Below, piece after piece: positions 9,154 to 18,824 of a DNA stretch of 64,000 nt. The notes beneath the pieces are model-generated. The model was not told the DNA's origin and ran no database searches. It was given only the letters and a program-made list of their open reading frames with translations. Numbering within the stretch: position 1 is the stretch's first letter; each line of letters begins with the position of its first letter. This DNA is from DASVRA01 sp036388855. GTDB lineage: Bacteria; Pseudomonadota; Alphaproteobacteria; Caulobacterales; Caulobacteraceae. The stretch covers positions 62,001-126,000 of the forward strand of contig DASVRA010000010.1 in the NCBI GenBank assembly GCA_036388855.1, in the 5' to 3' direction. The position numbers were made by a program, and so were the translations under genes.

Positions 9154-9832
9154 GACCGACCAGCTTGCCCTGCACCTCAATCTGGTCAGGCCCGAACACG
9201 CGCGTCTGGTATTTCGGATTGGCGGCCTCAAGCGCGATCGAAGCGCCCTTCTTGCGCAGCCGCTTCAGGGTCGCCTCGCCGTCGGCGACCACGTAGGCCA
9301 CCACGATCTCGCCGGAGTTGGCGGTCTCGCCCTTGCGGATCACCACCTGGTCGCCGTCGAGGATGCCGGCCTCGATCATCGAATCGCCCTGCACCTCGAG
9401 CACGAAATGCTCTCCGGTCCCCAGCAGCGATTCGGGCAGCGGCAGCCGCTCGCGCTCATGCTGCAGCGCCTCGATCGGCGTGCCCGCGGCGATCCGGCCG
9501 AGCACCGGCACCTCGCGCATGTCGTTGGCGGCGGCGGGCAGGGCAGGGGCCTTGCGCCCGCCTTCCACCACCTGGGGCTTGAACGGCTCCGCCGGCCGCG
9601 CCGCCCCTAAAGTCGCCTCCTGCGGCAGCCGCACCACCTCCAGCGCCCGCGCCCGGTGCGCCAGCCGCTTCAGGAAGCCGCGCTCCTCCAGCGCGGTGAT
9701 CAGCCGGTGGATGCCCGACTTGGACGCCAGGTCCAGCGCCTCCTTCATCTCGTCGAACGACGGCGAGACGCCGGTCTCCTTGATCCGCTCATGGATGAAC
9801 ATGAGCAGTTCGTGTTGCTTGCGGGTCAGCAT
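9134..9832 (-). CDS. lexA: SOS repressor LexA
   Basis: LexA represses the DNA-damage regulon and self-cleaves when stimulated by RecA. The 232-aa protein has an N-terminal winged helix (MLTRKQHELLMFIHERIKETG, residues 1-65 overall), an Ala116-Gly117 cleavage site in GRIAAGTP, catalytic Ser151 in GDSMIEAG and Lys190 in ATLKRL. ATG 9832 gives the conserved MLTRKQ start; the frame continues 8 codons upstream. An SOS box lies about 36 bp upstream, indicating autoregulation. Its 3' end overlaps comEC. Confidence 0.97.
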   Translation of the reverse strand: MLTRKQHELLMFIHERIKETGVSPSFDEMKEALDLASKSGIHRLITALEERGFLKRLAHRARALEVVRLPQEATLGAARPAEPFKPQVVEGGRKAPALPAAANDMREVPVLGRIAAGTPIEALQHERERLPLPESLLGTGEHFVLEVQGDSMIEAGILDGDQVVIRKGETANSGEIVVAYVVADGEATLKRLRKKGASIALEAANPKYQTRVFGPDQIEVQGKLVGLIRRYH

Positions 9833-9867
9833 CTCGCCCTCGGAACAAATCGCCAACGGTTGCGAGT

Positions 9868-9882
9868 GTTCTCTAGGCGTTC
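9868..9882. promoter_or_regulatory. Alphaproteobacterial SOS box (LexA operator)
   Basis: A perfect GTTC-N7-GTTC direct repeat (GTTC at 9868-9871 and 9879-9882) sits upstream of lexA. This is the LexA-binding consensus described for alphaproteobacteria, unlike the E. coli palindrome. Its position fits autorepression of lexA. Confidence 0.9.
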
Positions 9883-9896
9883 TTCCTTGCTGTCAA

Positions 9897-9934
9897 GTTA
9901 ATCGTGCGCGGCTCGGCGGCCGCGCACGATCAAC
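9897..9934 (-). terminator. Stem-loop between the permease gene and lexA
   Basis: An 11-bp perfect inverted repeat (9901-9911 and 9920-9930) has an 8-nt loop. Read on the minus strand it extends by a G-U pair and three more pairs to 15 bp. It lies 12 bp past the permease stop and just upstream of the lexA promoter region. The trailing U-tract is weak, so it may be a Rho-assisted terminator or an RNA 3' stabiliser. Confidence 0.6.
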
Positions 9935-9945
9935 TGGAGCCTGGC

Positions 9946-11751
9946 TCAGGCGTGGTCGTCGCGGATGCCGACCAGCTGCGATTCAAAAGGCTCGGTTCCG
10001 GCATAGTCCTCGGAGATGTCCTCGCCCTTAGCCAGGCGCGAGTGGCGCACCCCATAGAAGGCGTAGATCGCCGCGCCCAACACCGCGTAACCGCCGAGCA
10101 GGATCGCCGGCAGCGGGTCGCCAGCATTCAGCTTGCGGAACACGTCGTCGATCAGCGGCAGGATCATTACCAGGGCGAAGAAGATGCCGAGCACCGGCAC
10201 GATGCCCACCCAGAACCGCTCGCGCCGCTTCAGGTTCAGCACCACCAGCGCGCCTCCGATCAGCAGCGCGACCACGGCGCCGGCGGGCGCCCAGGCGGTC
10301 TTGAGGAAGTAGTACGCGAAGCCCATCGCCCCGATCACCACTCCAGTCGCCACAGCGTAAGCCACGGGGAGCCGGAGCAGGCTTCCCGACAGCGGCACCG
10401 AGAACGGCCGGGTGAGTTCGGGCCGGGTGGTGCGCAGGAACATCACGCTCAGCGACACGATGCCAAACGCGGTGGCGGTGCCGAGGCTGACCAAGTCGCC
10501 GAGGATCTGGATCGGCAGGAACGCGGCCAGCACCGCAATGACGGAACCGAGGATGATCGTCCCGACCCAGGGGGTGCGGAACTTGTCGTGCAGCACCGCG
10601 AACACCCGCGGCAGCAGGCCGTCGCGGGCCATGGCGTAGAACACCCGGGTCTGGCCGTAGGTGAGGATCAGCATCACCGAAGTCAGGCCGGCCACGGCGC
10701 CGAGCTTGATCAGGATGGAGAACCAGCCGATGCCCATGCGGTCCACCGCCAGGGCGATCGGCGCGGCGTTGCCGAGTTCGCGGAAGGGCACCACCCCGGT
10801 CAGCACCGCCGCCACCGCCATGTAGATCAGAGTGCAGACGAGCAGGCTGCCCAGGATGCCGATCGGCATGTCGCGCTGAGGGTTCTTAGCCTCGCCCGCC
10901 GCGGTGGAAACGGCTTCGAATCCCACGTAGGCGAAGAAGATCACGGACGCGGCGCGGAAGATGCCCGGTACACCGTATTTGAATTCCCCTTCGTTGGCGG
11001 GGATGAACGGTGTCCAATTCTCCGGATGGATGAAGGCGATGCCCATGGCCACGAACGCCACCAGCACCCCGACCTTGATCAAGACGATGACGTTGTTGAC
11101 GTTGGCCGACTCCGACACCCCGAGAACCAGCAGCGCCGTTACGCTCAAAATCCCGATGGACCCGAGCAGGTTGAAGTGAATTCCGGCGGGAGCAGGATTG
11201 ACCAGGGTGCCGGGGCAACTGGTGGTGCAGAACACGAGCGCGTTGCCGGCCTTGTCCAGGGACGAGTGGATGAACGACGTGGTCAGCGCGTCGGGAATGA
11301 CGATGTGGAAATTGGCGAGCAGGCTCACGAGGCTGCCCGACCATCCGGCCGCAACGGTGGAGGCCGCGACGCCGTATTCCAGCACCAGCAGCCAGCCCAT
11401 GGTCCAGGCGAACACCTCCCCTAGCGTCGTGTAGGAGTAGGTGTACGCCGACCCCGCCACCGGCATGGTCGACGCAAGTTCTGCGTAGCACAGGCCCGCG
11501 AACGCGCAGGCCAGCCCCGCGACCACGAACGACAGCATCACGGCAGGTCCGGCGAAGTTCGCCGCCGCGTTGCCGGTCATCACGTAGATGCCCGCCCCGA
11601 TGATGCAGCCGATGCCCAGCAGCACCAGATTCACCGCACCCAGCGAGCGCTTGAGCAGGTGGGCCTGGGACTCGCGGATCACCTGGTCCACCGACTTCTT
11701 GATCATCAGCCGCCCGCCGGTTCCCCGGCTCGGCATCGCGTCTGCGGTCAT
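9946..11751 (-). CDS. APC-superfamily cationic amino acid transporter-like permease
   Basis: An inner-membrane amino acid permease of the APC superfamily, closest in layout to the cationic amino acid transporter (CAT) group with extra C-terminal helices. At 601 aa it is longer than typical 12-TM permeases. The N-terminal LKRSLGAVNLVLLGIGCIIGAGIYV is the TM1 signature with the substrate-binding glycine motif. FAYVGFEAVSTAAGEAKNPQRDMP is the conserved TM6 and following loop. A strong GGAGGA ribosome-binding site 9 nt before the ATG supports this start. Substrate specificity cannot be read from sequence. Confidence 0.88.
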   Translation of the reverse strand: MTADAMPSRGTGGRLMIKKSVDQVIRESQAHLLKRSLGAVNLVLLGIGCIIGAGIYVMTGNAAANFAGPAVMLSFVVAGLACAFAGLCYAELASTMPVAGSAYTYSYTTLGEVFAWTMGWLLVLEYGVAASTVAAGWSGSLVSLLANFHIVIPDALTTSFIHSSLDKAGNALVFCTTSCPGTLVNPAPAGIHFNLLGSIGILSVTALLVLGVSESANVNNVIVLIKVGVLVAFVAMGIAFIHPENWTPFIPANEGEFKYGVPGIFRAASVIFFAYVGFEAVSTAAGEAKNPQRDMPIGILGSLLVCTLIYMAVAAVLTGVVPFRELGNAAPIALAVDRMGIGWFSILIKLGAVAGLTSVMLILTYGQTRVFYAMARDGLLPRVFAVLHDKFRTPWVGTIILGSVIAVLAAFLPIQILGDLVSLGTATAFGIVSLSVMFLRTTRPELTRPFSVPLSGSLLRLPVAYAVATGVVIGAMGFAYYFLKTAWAPAGAVVALLIGGALVVLNLKRRERFWVGIVPVLGIFFALVMILPLIDDVFRKLNAGDPLPAILLGGYAVLGAAIYAFYGVRHSRLAKGEDISEDYAGTEPFESQLVGIRDDHA

Positions 11752-11989
11752 CGAGAGCGTTCCTCCGGCCGGCGGCGCCGGCTCATGCTTTGGTTGGCCG
11801 AGACGTTAGAGGCGGCTTGGCCGTTAAGCAACGGGGCGGGAAGCCCACGCCGCCTCCCGGGCGGTGTCTGTCGGTCCGTTACGGCTTCATCCTTGGGGTG
11901 TGGCCTCAAGCACGGCGATCCCATATGGACGGGGCGAAGCCACGCGAGGGAGTCCGCGTCGTGCCCTTCATCAGGGGTGAGATTCCAGC

Positions 11990-12736
11990 TTGATCCCCTT
12001 ACAGATCGGCACGGCGGGTTGGGCCATTCCCCGGGCAATAGCGGAGCGCTTTCCAGAGGACGGCGGCGGGCTGGAGCGATACGCCGCGCGGTTCAACGCG
12101 GCGGAGATCAACAGCACCTTCTACCGCTCGCATCGCCCGGCGACCTACGCCCGTTGGCGCGACAGCACACCGCCCGCGTTTCGCTTCGCGGTGAAATGCC
12201 CTCGCGCGATCACCCACGATGCGAAGCTCCTCGACACGCAAGCGAGGCTGGAGAGGTTCCTGTCCGAGGCCGGGCTGCTGGGGGAAAAGCTGGGGCCGGT
12301 GTTGGTCCAGCTGCCGCCCAGTCTGGCGTTTGACGCGGCCGTGGCGGAGCGGTTCTTCAGCGGCCTGCGCGCCGCGTTCGCCGGCGGGGCGGCGTGCGAG
12401 CCTCGCCACCCCAGCTGGTTCGAGGCCGAGGCCGATGCGCTGCTGGAGGCGCACCGGGTCGCACGCGTCGCCGCCGATCCCGCGCGCCATCCCATGGCGG
12501 GCGAGCCTGGGGGTTGGAGAGGACTGGCCTATTGGCGGCTGCACGGCTCTCCGGTGATGTATCGGTCCGCTTATGACGAAACGCGGCTGCGGGCGCTGGC
12601 GGAGCGGCTTTGCGCCGGGCGGGGAGAGACCTGGTGCGTGTTCGACAACACCACCACGGGGGCGGCCGCGGCGAATGCGCTCGACCTGAAGGCGATGATC
12701 GCAAGGTGCGGTGACAGCAGGGTTTTTGGCGGCTAA
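11990..12736 (+). CDS. DUF72 family protein (YecE-like)
   Basis: A 248-aa protein of the DUF72 family, a TIM-barrel fold of unknown biochemical role. Family marks are the N-terminal QIGTAGWAIP, FNAAEINSTFYR, RFAVKCPRAITHD and the C-terminal WCVFDNTTTGAAAANA. A stop lies four codons upstream in frame, so the start is most likely the TTG at 11990. The 238 bp upstream, to the permease start, hold no convincing gene. It is followed 35 bp later by tamA; co-transcription is possible. Confidence 0.85.
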   Translation: MIPLQIGTAGWAIPRAIAERFPEDGGGLERYAARFNAAEINSTFYRSHRPATYARWRDSTPPAFRFAVKCPRAITHDAKLLDTQARLERFLSEAGLLGEKLGPVLVQLPPSLAFDAAVAERFFSGLRAAFAGGAACEPRHPSWFEAEADALLEAHRVARVAADPARHPMAGEPGGWRGLAYWRLHGSPVMYRSAYDETRLRALAERLCAGRGETWCVFDNTTTGAAAANALDLKAMIARCGDSRVFGG

Positions 12737-12771
12737 AGCTGGAGTCGGGGGGCGTAACGGGGGGAGGGTCC

Positions 12772-14571
12772 GTGTTCCGTCGACGCCTGGGAAGCGCCGT
12801 CTGCGCCGCCGCCCTGCTCGCCGGCCTCTGCGCCGCCGGCCCAGCGCGGGCCGACGATCCGCGCGCGGTGGTGCAAGGCGTCGAGGATGATGCGCTGCGG
12901 CGGCTGATCGAGCGGCAGATCGGCGAAACCGAACACCCGCCCCAGAGCCGCTTCGAGGCCCGCCGCCGCGCCAATGACGCGGCCGAGCGGGCAGTCACGG
13001 TGCTGCGCTCCGAAGGCTATTACGCCTACGAGGTCTCCACCGAGGTGGAGGGATCGGGCGACAACCTGCGGCCGGTTGTGATCGTCAACCCGGGTCCCCG
13101 CTTCAGCATCGCCGCGCCTCAGATCAGTTGGGCCAACGAGACGCCGACGCCGGATGCCGCGCGCAAGGCCGCCGAGGCCATGGGGCTAGCGGCGCCCGCC
13201 ACGCCCGGCCGCGCCGCCGAGGTGGTGGCGGCGGAGGGGCGGATCCTGGCCTCCCTCCAGGCCGAGGGTTACGCCGATGCGGTCGCCCAGCCGCGCGAGG
13301 TCGTGGTGGACCACGCCGACCGCACGGTGCGCCCTACCTTCCGCATCGATGTCCACAGCGTGGTGCGGCTGGACGGGCTGCGGCTGCAGGGGCGCACCAA
13401 GACCACCCAGGCCTGGGTGCGGCGGCTCGCGCCCTGGAAGGAAGGCGACGAGTACGAGCCTGAGGACGTGGCGGAACTGGAGCGGCGGCTGCTCGATACC
13501 GGCGTCTACCAGTCGGTGACGGTGGCGCTGGCGCCCAACAACGAACGCGGCCTGCGCCCGATCGTGGTCAGCCTGGCCGACCGCCCCGGCGCCACTCTGG
13601 AGCTGGGCGCCAGCTACGCCACGGAGGAGGGCGCGGCGGTCAACGGCCGCTACACCATCTACAACCGGCTCGGCCGCGCCGACACGGTCACCTTCGGCGC
13701 CCAGCTCGGCGAGATCCTGAACCGGATCGACGCGCAACTGGCGCTGCCGCACTGGCGCCAACCGCAGGAAACCCTGCGGCTGACGGCGCTCGCCTATCAG
13801 GACGACACCAAGGCCTACCGCGAGCAGGACGTGGGCCTGCGCGTGGAGTTGCAGAAGCGGCTGGGGCGCAACGCCTACCGCACCTACGGCGTGGCGGTGG
13901 ACCTCAGCGACAACGACGAGCCCCGGTTCGTGAACGGCGAGTTCGTGGTGGTGGAGCGCAAACTCGCCACCCTCACCGGCATCGCCGCCCGAACGCTCGA
14001 CCGCACAGACAACACCTTCGATCCGACACGGGGCTGGAAGCTTGACGTTCGCGCCGAACCCACCGCGGTGACCGGCGACGACAGCCTGGTGTTCCTGAAG
14101 GCGGTGGCGCAGGGGACCGCCTACTTCGCTTTCGACGACAAGGCCCGAACGGTGATCGCCGGCCGCCTGCGGCTGGGCTCGATCCTGGGGGGCGGCATCC
14201 CGCAGGTGCAGTCGGCGCGGCGCTTCTACGCCGGGGGCGGCAGCTCGGTGCGCGGCTACGGCTATCAGGACGTGGGGCCGCGCTTCCCCGACGAGGAGCA
14301 GACGCCGGTCGGCGGCCTGTCGCTGGTGGAGACCTCGCTGGAGGTGCGCCACCGCTTCACCGACCGCTGGGGCGCCGTTGCTTTTGTCGACGCGGGCACT
14401 GTGGGCAACGAGACTTATCCCGACTTCGACGACCTGTCGGTCGGCGTGGGCGTCGGCGCTCGTTATCACCTCAGCTTCGCGCCCATTCGCGTGGACGTGG
14501 CGGTGCCGCTGAACAAGCGCGAAGGCGACGCCGCCTTTCAGCTCTACGTCAGCATCGGACAGGCGTTTTGA
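12772..14571 (+). CDS. tamA: Translocation and assembly module outer-membrane protein TamA
   Basis: An Omp85-superfamily outer-membrane barrel that, with TamB, supports autotransporter insertion and lipid homeostasis. The 599-aa precursor starts at GTG 12772 with a signal peptide ending near GPARA|DD. Several POTRA-like domains occupy about residues 30-270 and a C-terminal 16-strand barrel follows. The lid-loop signature GSSVRGYGYQDVG is present. Its stop overlaps the tamB start (TTGA). BamA itself is not in the window, and the partnership with tamB makes TamA the best call. Confidence 0.92.
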   Translation: MFRRRLGSAVCAAALLAGLCAAGPARADDPRAVVQGVEDDALRRLIERQIGETEHPPQSRFEARRRANDAAERAVTVLRSEGYYAYEVSTEVEGSGDNLRPVVIVNPGPRFSIAAPQISWANETPTPDAARKAAEAMGLAAPATPGRAAEVVAAEGRILASLQAEGYADAVAQPREVVVDHADRTVRPTFRIDVHSVVRLDGLRLQGRTKTTQAWVRRLAPWKEGDEYEPEDVAELERRLLDTGVYQSVTVALAPNNERGLRPIVVSLADRPGATLELGASYATEEGAAVNGRYTIYNRLGRADTVTFGAQLGEILNRIDAQLALPHWRQPQETLRLTALAYQDDTKAYREQDVGLRVELQKRLGRNAYRTYGVAVDLSDNDEPRFVNGEFVVVERKLATLTGIAARTLDRTDNTFDPTRGWKLDVRAEPTAVTGDDSLVFLKAVAQGTAYFAFDDKARTVIAGRLRLGSILGGGIPQVQSARRFYAGGGSSVRGYGYQDVGPRFPDEEQTPVGGLSLVETSLEVRHRFTDRWGAVAFVDAGTVGNETYPDFDDLSVGVGVGARYHLSFAPIRVDVAVPLNKREGDAAFQLYVSIGQAF

Positions 14572-17500
14572 CGGGCGCAGACGAAACCCCGCCGCCGGAG
14601 CCGAAGCCGGCGAAAGGCCGCCGGCTACTACCCGCCTGGTTTGTACTCGGCTTGGTGCTGCTGGTGGGCCTCGTTGCGGCGGGCGGCCTGTTCGCCCGTT
14701 ACGGCGTGCTGCTGCCGCAGTCGCGGGGACTGATCGAGTCCCGCCTGAACGGCATGAAGGTCAGCCGCTTCGGCCGCCTGCGCCTGGAGGGTCTCGAGGG
14801 CGATGTCTGGCGCGATTTCACCGTCCGGCGCCTTACCATCCGCGACGAAAAGGGCATTTGGCTGGAGGCGCGCCAGGTCCACGTGCGCTGGCATTACGCC
14901 CAGCTGCTGCGACGGCGGGTCATCGTGGACGAACTCACCTCCGCCGACGTGGACGTCTACCGCCGCCCCGTCCTAACCCCCGCAGGGCCTCAAAAGCCGC
15001 CGCCGGTCAGCCTCGACCTGAAGGACGCCCGCTTCCGCCTTCAAACCCACCCGGTCTTCAGCGGCCGGCGCGGCCTGTTCCAAGTCGGCGCCAAGCTCTC
15101 CACCCAGCGCATCGGCGGAGGGGCCGAGGGAACGCTGACGGCGGTCAGCCTGCTGCACCAGGGCGACCACCTCTACGCCCGCTTCCAAACCGGCAAGCTG
15201 CGCCCGCTGCTGGTCCGTTTAAGCGCGGTGGAGGCGCAGGGCGGCGCCATCGCCGGCTCGCTCGGCATGGACCCGGCGCGGCCGTTCTCCGCCACCCTCA
15301 ACGCCGACGGCAAGCCCTCGGCCGGGCAGCTGCGGCTGCGAGTCTATTCCGGCGGCGAGCTGAAGGCCTGGACCGACGGCGGCTGGACCGGCGCGGGCGG
15401 CGACTTCCGCGGGCGCCTTGAGCTCGGCGCCTCCACCCTGCTTCGCAAATACGTCCGCAAGGCCGGGCCGGTGCTGACCTTCTCCATCGCCGCGCGCAAG
15501 GCTCGGGGCGGCCTCTATGGCGTGGGGCTCGTCGCCTCGGCGGAGAACCTGCGGCTGCGCGCGCGCGGACCCCTGGACATCGGCAGGCGCGCCGCCCCGC
15601 GCGGCCTATGGATCGACCTGCGCGTGCCGGAGGTGTCGCGGATCATCCAGTGGCGCTTTGTCGGCGGGGTCCGGTTGGTCGGAACCGTCACCGGCGACCA
15701 GGCCGCCTGGCGCTTCACCGGCAATGGCGCCGCCGACGGCCTCAGCTACGGCGGCTACCGCCTGGTGCGGGTGGCCGGGCCGCTGCGGCTGGCGATGGCC
15801 AAGGGCGAGCTGCGGGTGTTCACCACCCTGCAAGGCGCCGGCGGCTCGGGCTCGGGCCTCTACGCCGGCCTGGCCGGCCGCACGCCGCGCCTGTTCCTTG
15901 ACCTCAGCCGCTTTCCCGACGGCCGCATCCTGATTCGCCAGTTGCGGCTGGTCGGCTCCGCCTTCCGGCTGGACGCCTCCGGCTCGCGCGGCCCCTTCGG
16001 CGCGTTGAACTTCAAGGGCGACTTCCGCGTCGCCGACGCCAGCATCGTGCGGCGCGGCGCGCGCGGCGCCGTCTCCGCCGCCTTCACCGCCGGCCAGGCG
16101 AAGGGCGGGCGGCCGTGGGTGGTGTCGCTGAACGGTCGGGGCGAACGCTTCGGCAGCGGCATGAAGGAGCTCGACCGCCTGCTCGGCCCCGCCCCCCGCT
16201 TCAAGCTCGCCGCCAGCCTCGGCCGCGGCCTGTTCTCGATCGCCAACGCCGAGGTGGACGGCGCGGTCGGCCACGCGGCGGCGGCCGGCGTGGTCGGCCC
16301 CGGCGACCGGATGAAGCTGGCGGTCAACTGGCGCGCCAACGGCCCCTTCCGCGCCGGCCCGGTGGAGATCACCGGCCGGGTCACCGGGCGCGGCCTGGTC
16401 AGCGGAACCTTCGGCGCCCCGAAGGCCGACCTCGTCGCCGACATCGCCCGCCTGGACGTGCCGCGCCTGCCGCTGCGGGACGCCCACGTGATCCTCTCCT
16501 TCCGCAAGATCGCGCGCAGCTACGACGGCCTGATCGCGATCAACGGGACCAGCGAGTACGGCCCCGCGCGCGGACGCGCCGCCTTCGGCTTCCGCCCCGG
16601 CGGGCTGGATCTGAACGGCCTCGACGTGGACGCTGCGGGCGTGCAGGCCGCCGGCTCCCTTTCCCTGCGCGGCGGCGCGCCGTCCACCGCCGACCTGCGC
16701 GTCGCCGCCGGCCCCGGCGTGCTACTCAGCCGGGGCACGATCACCGGGACAATGAAGATCGTCGACACCGCCGGTCGCCCCACCTGGGCCGCGGTTAATC
16801 TGGCCGCCACCGACGCGGTGATCCGCGGTTCCGACGTGCTGCTGACCCGCGCCAACCTTGTGGGGCAGGGGCCGCTCAGCGGCATGCCGTTCAAGCTGAC
16901 CGCGCAAGGGACCACCAAGGGCACGCCGTTCAGCTTCAACGGCGGCGGCGGCTACGCCCAGATCGCGGGCCGGCAGGAGCTCAGCCTGAACGGCTCCGGC
17001 GCGATCCGAGGGGTGGCCTACCGCACGCTCGAGCCGCTGCGGCTGGGCTTCGGCAAGGGCGGGCGCACGGTGCGCGCCCACATCGGCACCATCGGCGGCG
17101 AGGCCTTCGTCGACGCCCGCAGCGCCGGCGGCGGCTTCAACATGACCGGGCGCCTGCGCAACGTCGACCTCAAGGCCATCCGCGCCGACTTCGCCGGCCG
17201 GGTGGACGCCGACGTGACCATGCAGGGCAGGGGCTCCGCCCTCAGCGGGACCATGACGGCCACCCTGGACGACGCCCGCACCGTCGACGCCCCCGCCGAC
17301 CTGTCGGTGGACGGCCGCATCCGCGCGGTGCTCAGCGGCGGCCGGCTCGAACTCACCGGCTCCGCCTTCAACGCCCGCGGCTTGCGCTCCAACGCCAGCG
17401 TGGTGCTGCCGGTGGACGCCTCGGCCGACCCGCTGCGCCTGCGCATCGCCGCCACGCGCCCGATCTCCGGCCGCTTCGACGCCTCGGGCGAGGTCAAGCC

Positions 17501-18824
17501 GCTCTGGGACCTGTTCCTCTCCGGCGGCCGCGAACTGCAGGGCAAGGTCCAGATGGCCGGAACCATCGGCGGCACGCTGCACGACCCGCGCCTGAACGGC
17601 CACGCCTCCGTCGCCGGGGGCCGCTTCGAGGATTATTCCACCGGCCTGGTCCTCACCAATGTCGCGCTCGACGCGAACCTCGAAAACGAGGTGATCGCCG
17701 TCACCCGCTTCACCGGCCGCGATCCTGGCAAGGGCGAGATCGAAGGCTCGGGGCGGATCAGCCTGCTGCGCGGCGGAACCTCCAGCTTCCGCGCCAACCT
17801 TAAGCGCTTCCAGATCATCGATAACGACACCGCCACCGCCACCGCCAGCGGCGCCGCCACTGTGGAGCGCGGCGCCGACGGAAAGGCGCGGGTGGTCGCT
17901 GACCTCACCATCGACCGCGCAGAGATCAACGCCGCCGCCCAGATCAAGCGCGGCGTGGTCTCCATCGACGTGCGCGAGGTCAACAAGCCCAAGCAGCTGG
18001 AGGCCCAGCTGGCGCCGCCCAAGCCTCGGGGCGCCTTGGCCACGCTCGACGTGCGCCTGAACGCGCCCCGCCGGGTGTTCGTGGAAGGGCGAGGGATCGA
18101 CGCCGAGCTGTCGCTGCGCGCGCGGGTGACCGGCACCACCTCAGCGCCAGTTCTGGACGGAGTGGCCCGGATCTACCGCGGCACCTACGAACTCGCCGGG
18201 CGGCGGTTCGAGTTTGAGGAGCGCGGCGCGATCTACCTCTCAACCCGCCCGAGCGAAATCCGCCTCGACTTGTCGGCAGTCTCCTCGGAACCTTCGCTGT
18301 CGGTGACCGTCAATATCCGCGGCGTCGCCACCGATCCAGAGATCAACCTGTCGTCCTCGCCCAGCCTGCCGCAGGATGAAATCCTGTCGCAGCTTCTGTT
18401 CGGCTCCGGCGCCTCCCAGCTGTCCGGCGTTCAGGCCGCCCAGGTCGCCTCCACCGTTGCCTCGCTGGCAGGCGGCGGTGGCTTCGACGTGCTGGGCAAC
18501 CTGCGCGAGCTGGCGGGGCTCGATCGCCTCAGCTTCGCCAACGACTCCGCCGGCGGCTTCGCCGTGGCCGGCGGCAAATACCTGACCGACGACCTCTATC
18601 TTGAGATCATCGGCGGCGGCGTCGAAGGCGCCCGCGCCCGCGTCGATTACCGGGTCCGCCGCAACTTCTCGATCTTCTCCGACATCGGCGGCCAGGTCGG
18701 CGCCCGCGTCGGCGTCCGCTGGCGCAAGGACTTCGGCCAGCGCCGCGACATTCCCCGCCAGGGCGGTCGCGCCCGCCCGGCCCCGCCCGGGCCGCCGCCC
18801 CCGTCGCCGACTTCGCCGCGTTAG
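14568..18824 (+). CDS. tamB: Translocation and assembly module protein TamB
   Basis: A 1418-aa inner-membrane-anchored periplasmic AsmA/TamB-type protein bridging to TamA. One N-terminal membrane helix (about residues 24-45) is followed by a very long beta-repeat region, typical of lipid-conducting grooves. The conserved C-terminal DUF490 domain includes YELAGRRFEFEERGAIYLST and LPQDEILSQLLFGSGASQLS. A proline-rich tail ends the protein. The TTG start shares bases with the tamA stop. The stop overlaps the convergent LytTR gene by four bases. Confidence 0.94.
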   Translation: MTGADETPPPEPKPAKGRRLLPAWFVLGLVLLVGLVAAGGLFARYGVLLPQSRGLIESRLNGMKVSRFGRLRLEGLEGDVWRDFTVRRLTIRDEKGIWLEARQVHVRWHYAQLLRRRVIVDELTSADVDVYRRPVLTPAGPQKPPPVSLDLKDARFRLQTHPVFSGRRGLFQVGAKLSTQRIGGGAEGTLTAVSLLHQGDHLYARFQTGKLRPLLVRLSAVEAQGGAIAGSLGMDPARPFSATLNADGKPSAGQLRLRVYSGGELKAWTDGGWTGAGGDFRGRLELGASTLLRKYVRKAGPVLTFSIAARKARGGLYGVGLVASAENLRLRARGPLDIGRRAAPRGLWIDLRVPEVSRIIQWRFVGGVRLVGTVTGDQAAWRFTGNGAADGLSYGGYRLVRVAGPLRLAMAKGELRVFTTLQGAGGSGSGLYAGLAGRTPRLFLDLSRFPDGRILIRQLRLVGSAFRLDASGSRGPFGALNFKGDFRVADASIVRRGARGAVSAAFTAGQAKGGRPWVVSLNGRGERFGSGMKELDRLLGPAPRFKLAASLGRGLFSIANAEVDGAVGHAAAAGVVGPGDRMKLAVNWRANGPFRAGPVEITGRVTGRGLVSGTFGAPKADLVADIARLDVPRLPLRDAHVILSFRKIARSYDGLIAINGTSEYGPARGRAAFGFRPGGLDLNGLDVDAAGVQAAGSLSLRGGAPSTADLRVAAGPGVLLSRGTITGTMKIVDTAGRPTWAAVNLAATDAVIRGSDVLLTRANLVGQGPLSGMPFKLTAQGTTKGTPFSFNGGGGYAQIAGRQELSLNGSGAIRGVAYRTLEPLRLGFGKGGRTVRAHIGTIGGEAFVDARSAGGGFNMTGRLRNVDLKAIRADFAGRVDADVTMQGRGSALSGTMTATLDDARTVDAPADLSVDGRIRAVLSGGRLELTGSAFNARGLRSNASVVLPVDASADPLRLRIAATRPISGRFDASGEVKPLWDLFLSGGRELQGKVQMAGTIGGTLHDPRLNGHASVAGGRFEDYSTGLVLTNVALDANLENEVIAVTRFTGRDPGKGEIEGSGRISLLRGGTSSFRANLKRFQIIDNDTATATASGAATVERGADGKARVVADLTIDRAEINAAAQIKRGVVSIDVREVNKPKQLEAQLAPPKPRGALATLDVRLNAPRRVFVEGRGIDAELSLRARVTGTTSAPVLDGVARIYRGTYELAGRRFEFEERGAIYLSTRPSEIRLDLSAVSSEPSLSVTVNIRGVATDPEINLSSSPSLPQDEILSQLLFGSGASQLSGVQAAQVASTVASLAGGGGFDVLGNLRELAGLDRLSFANDSAGGFAVAGGKYLTDDLYLEIIGGGVEGARARVDYRVRRNFSIFSDIGGQVGARVGVRWRKDFGQRRDIPRQGGRARPAPPGPPPPSPTSPR

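Noticed and set aside
9904..11424. 506-codon open frame opposite the amino acid permease
   Set aside because: Its product is almost all His, Gln, Arg, Asp and Gly, the signature of an antisense frame to hydrophobic codons.
11752..11989. Short open frames between the permease and the DUF72 gene
   Set aside because: No ribosome-binding site, no recognisable protein and heavy overlap with other frames; treated as intergenic.
13186..14469. 427-codon open frame opposite tamA
   Set aside because: Antisense shadow with His/Gln/Val-rich product.
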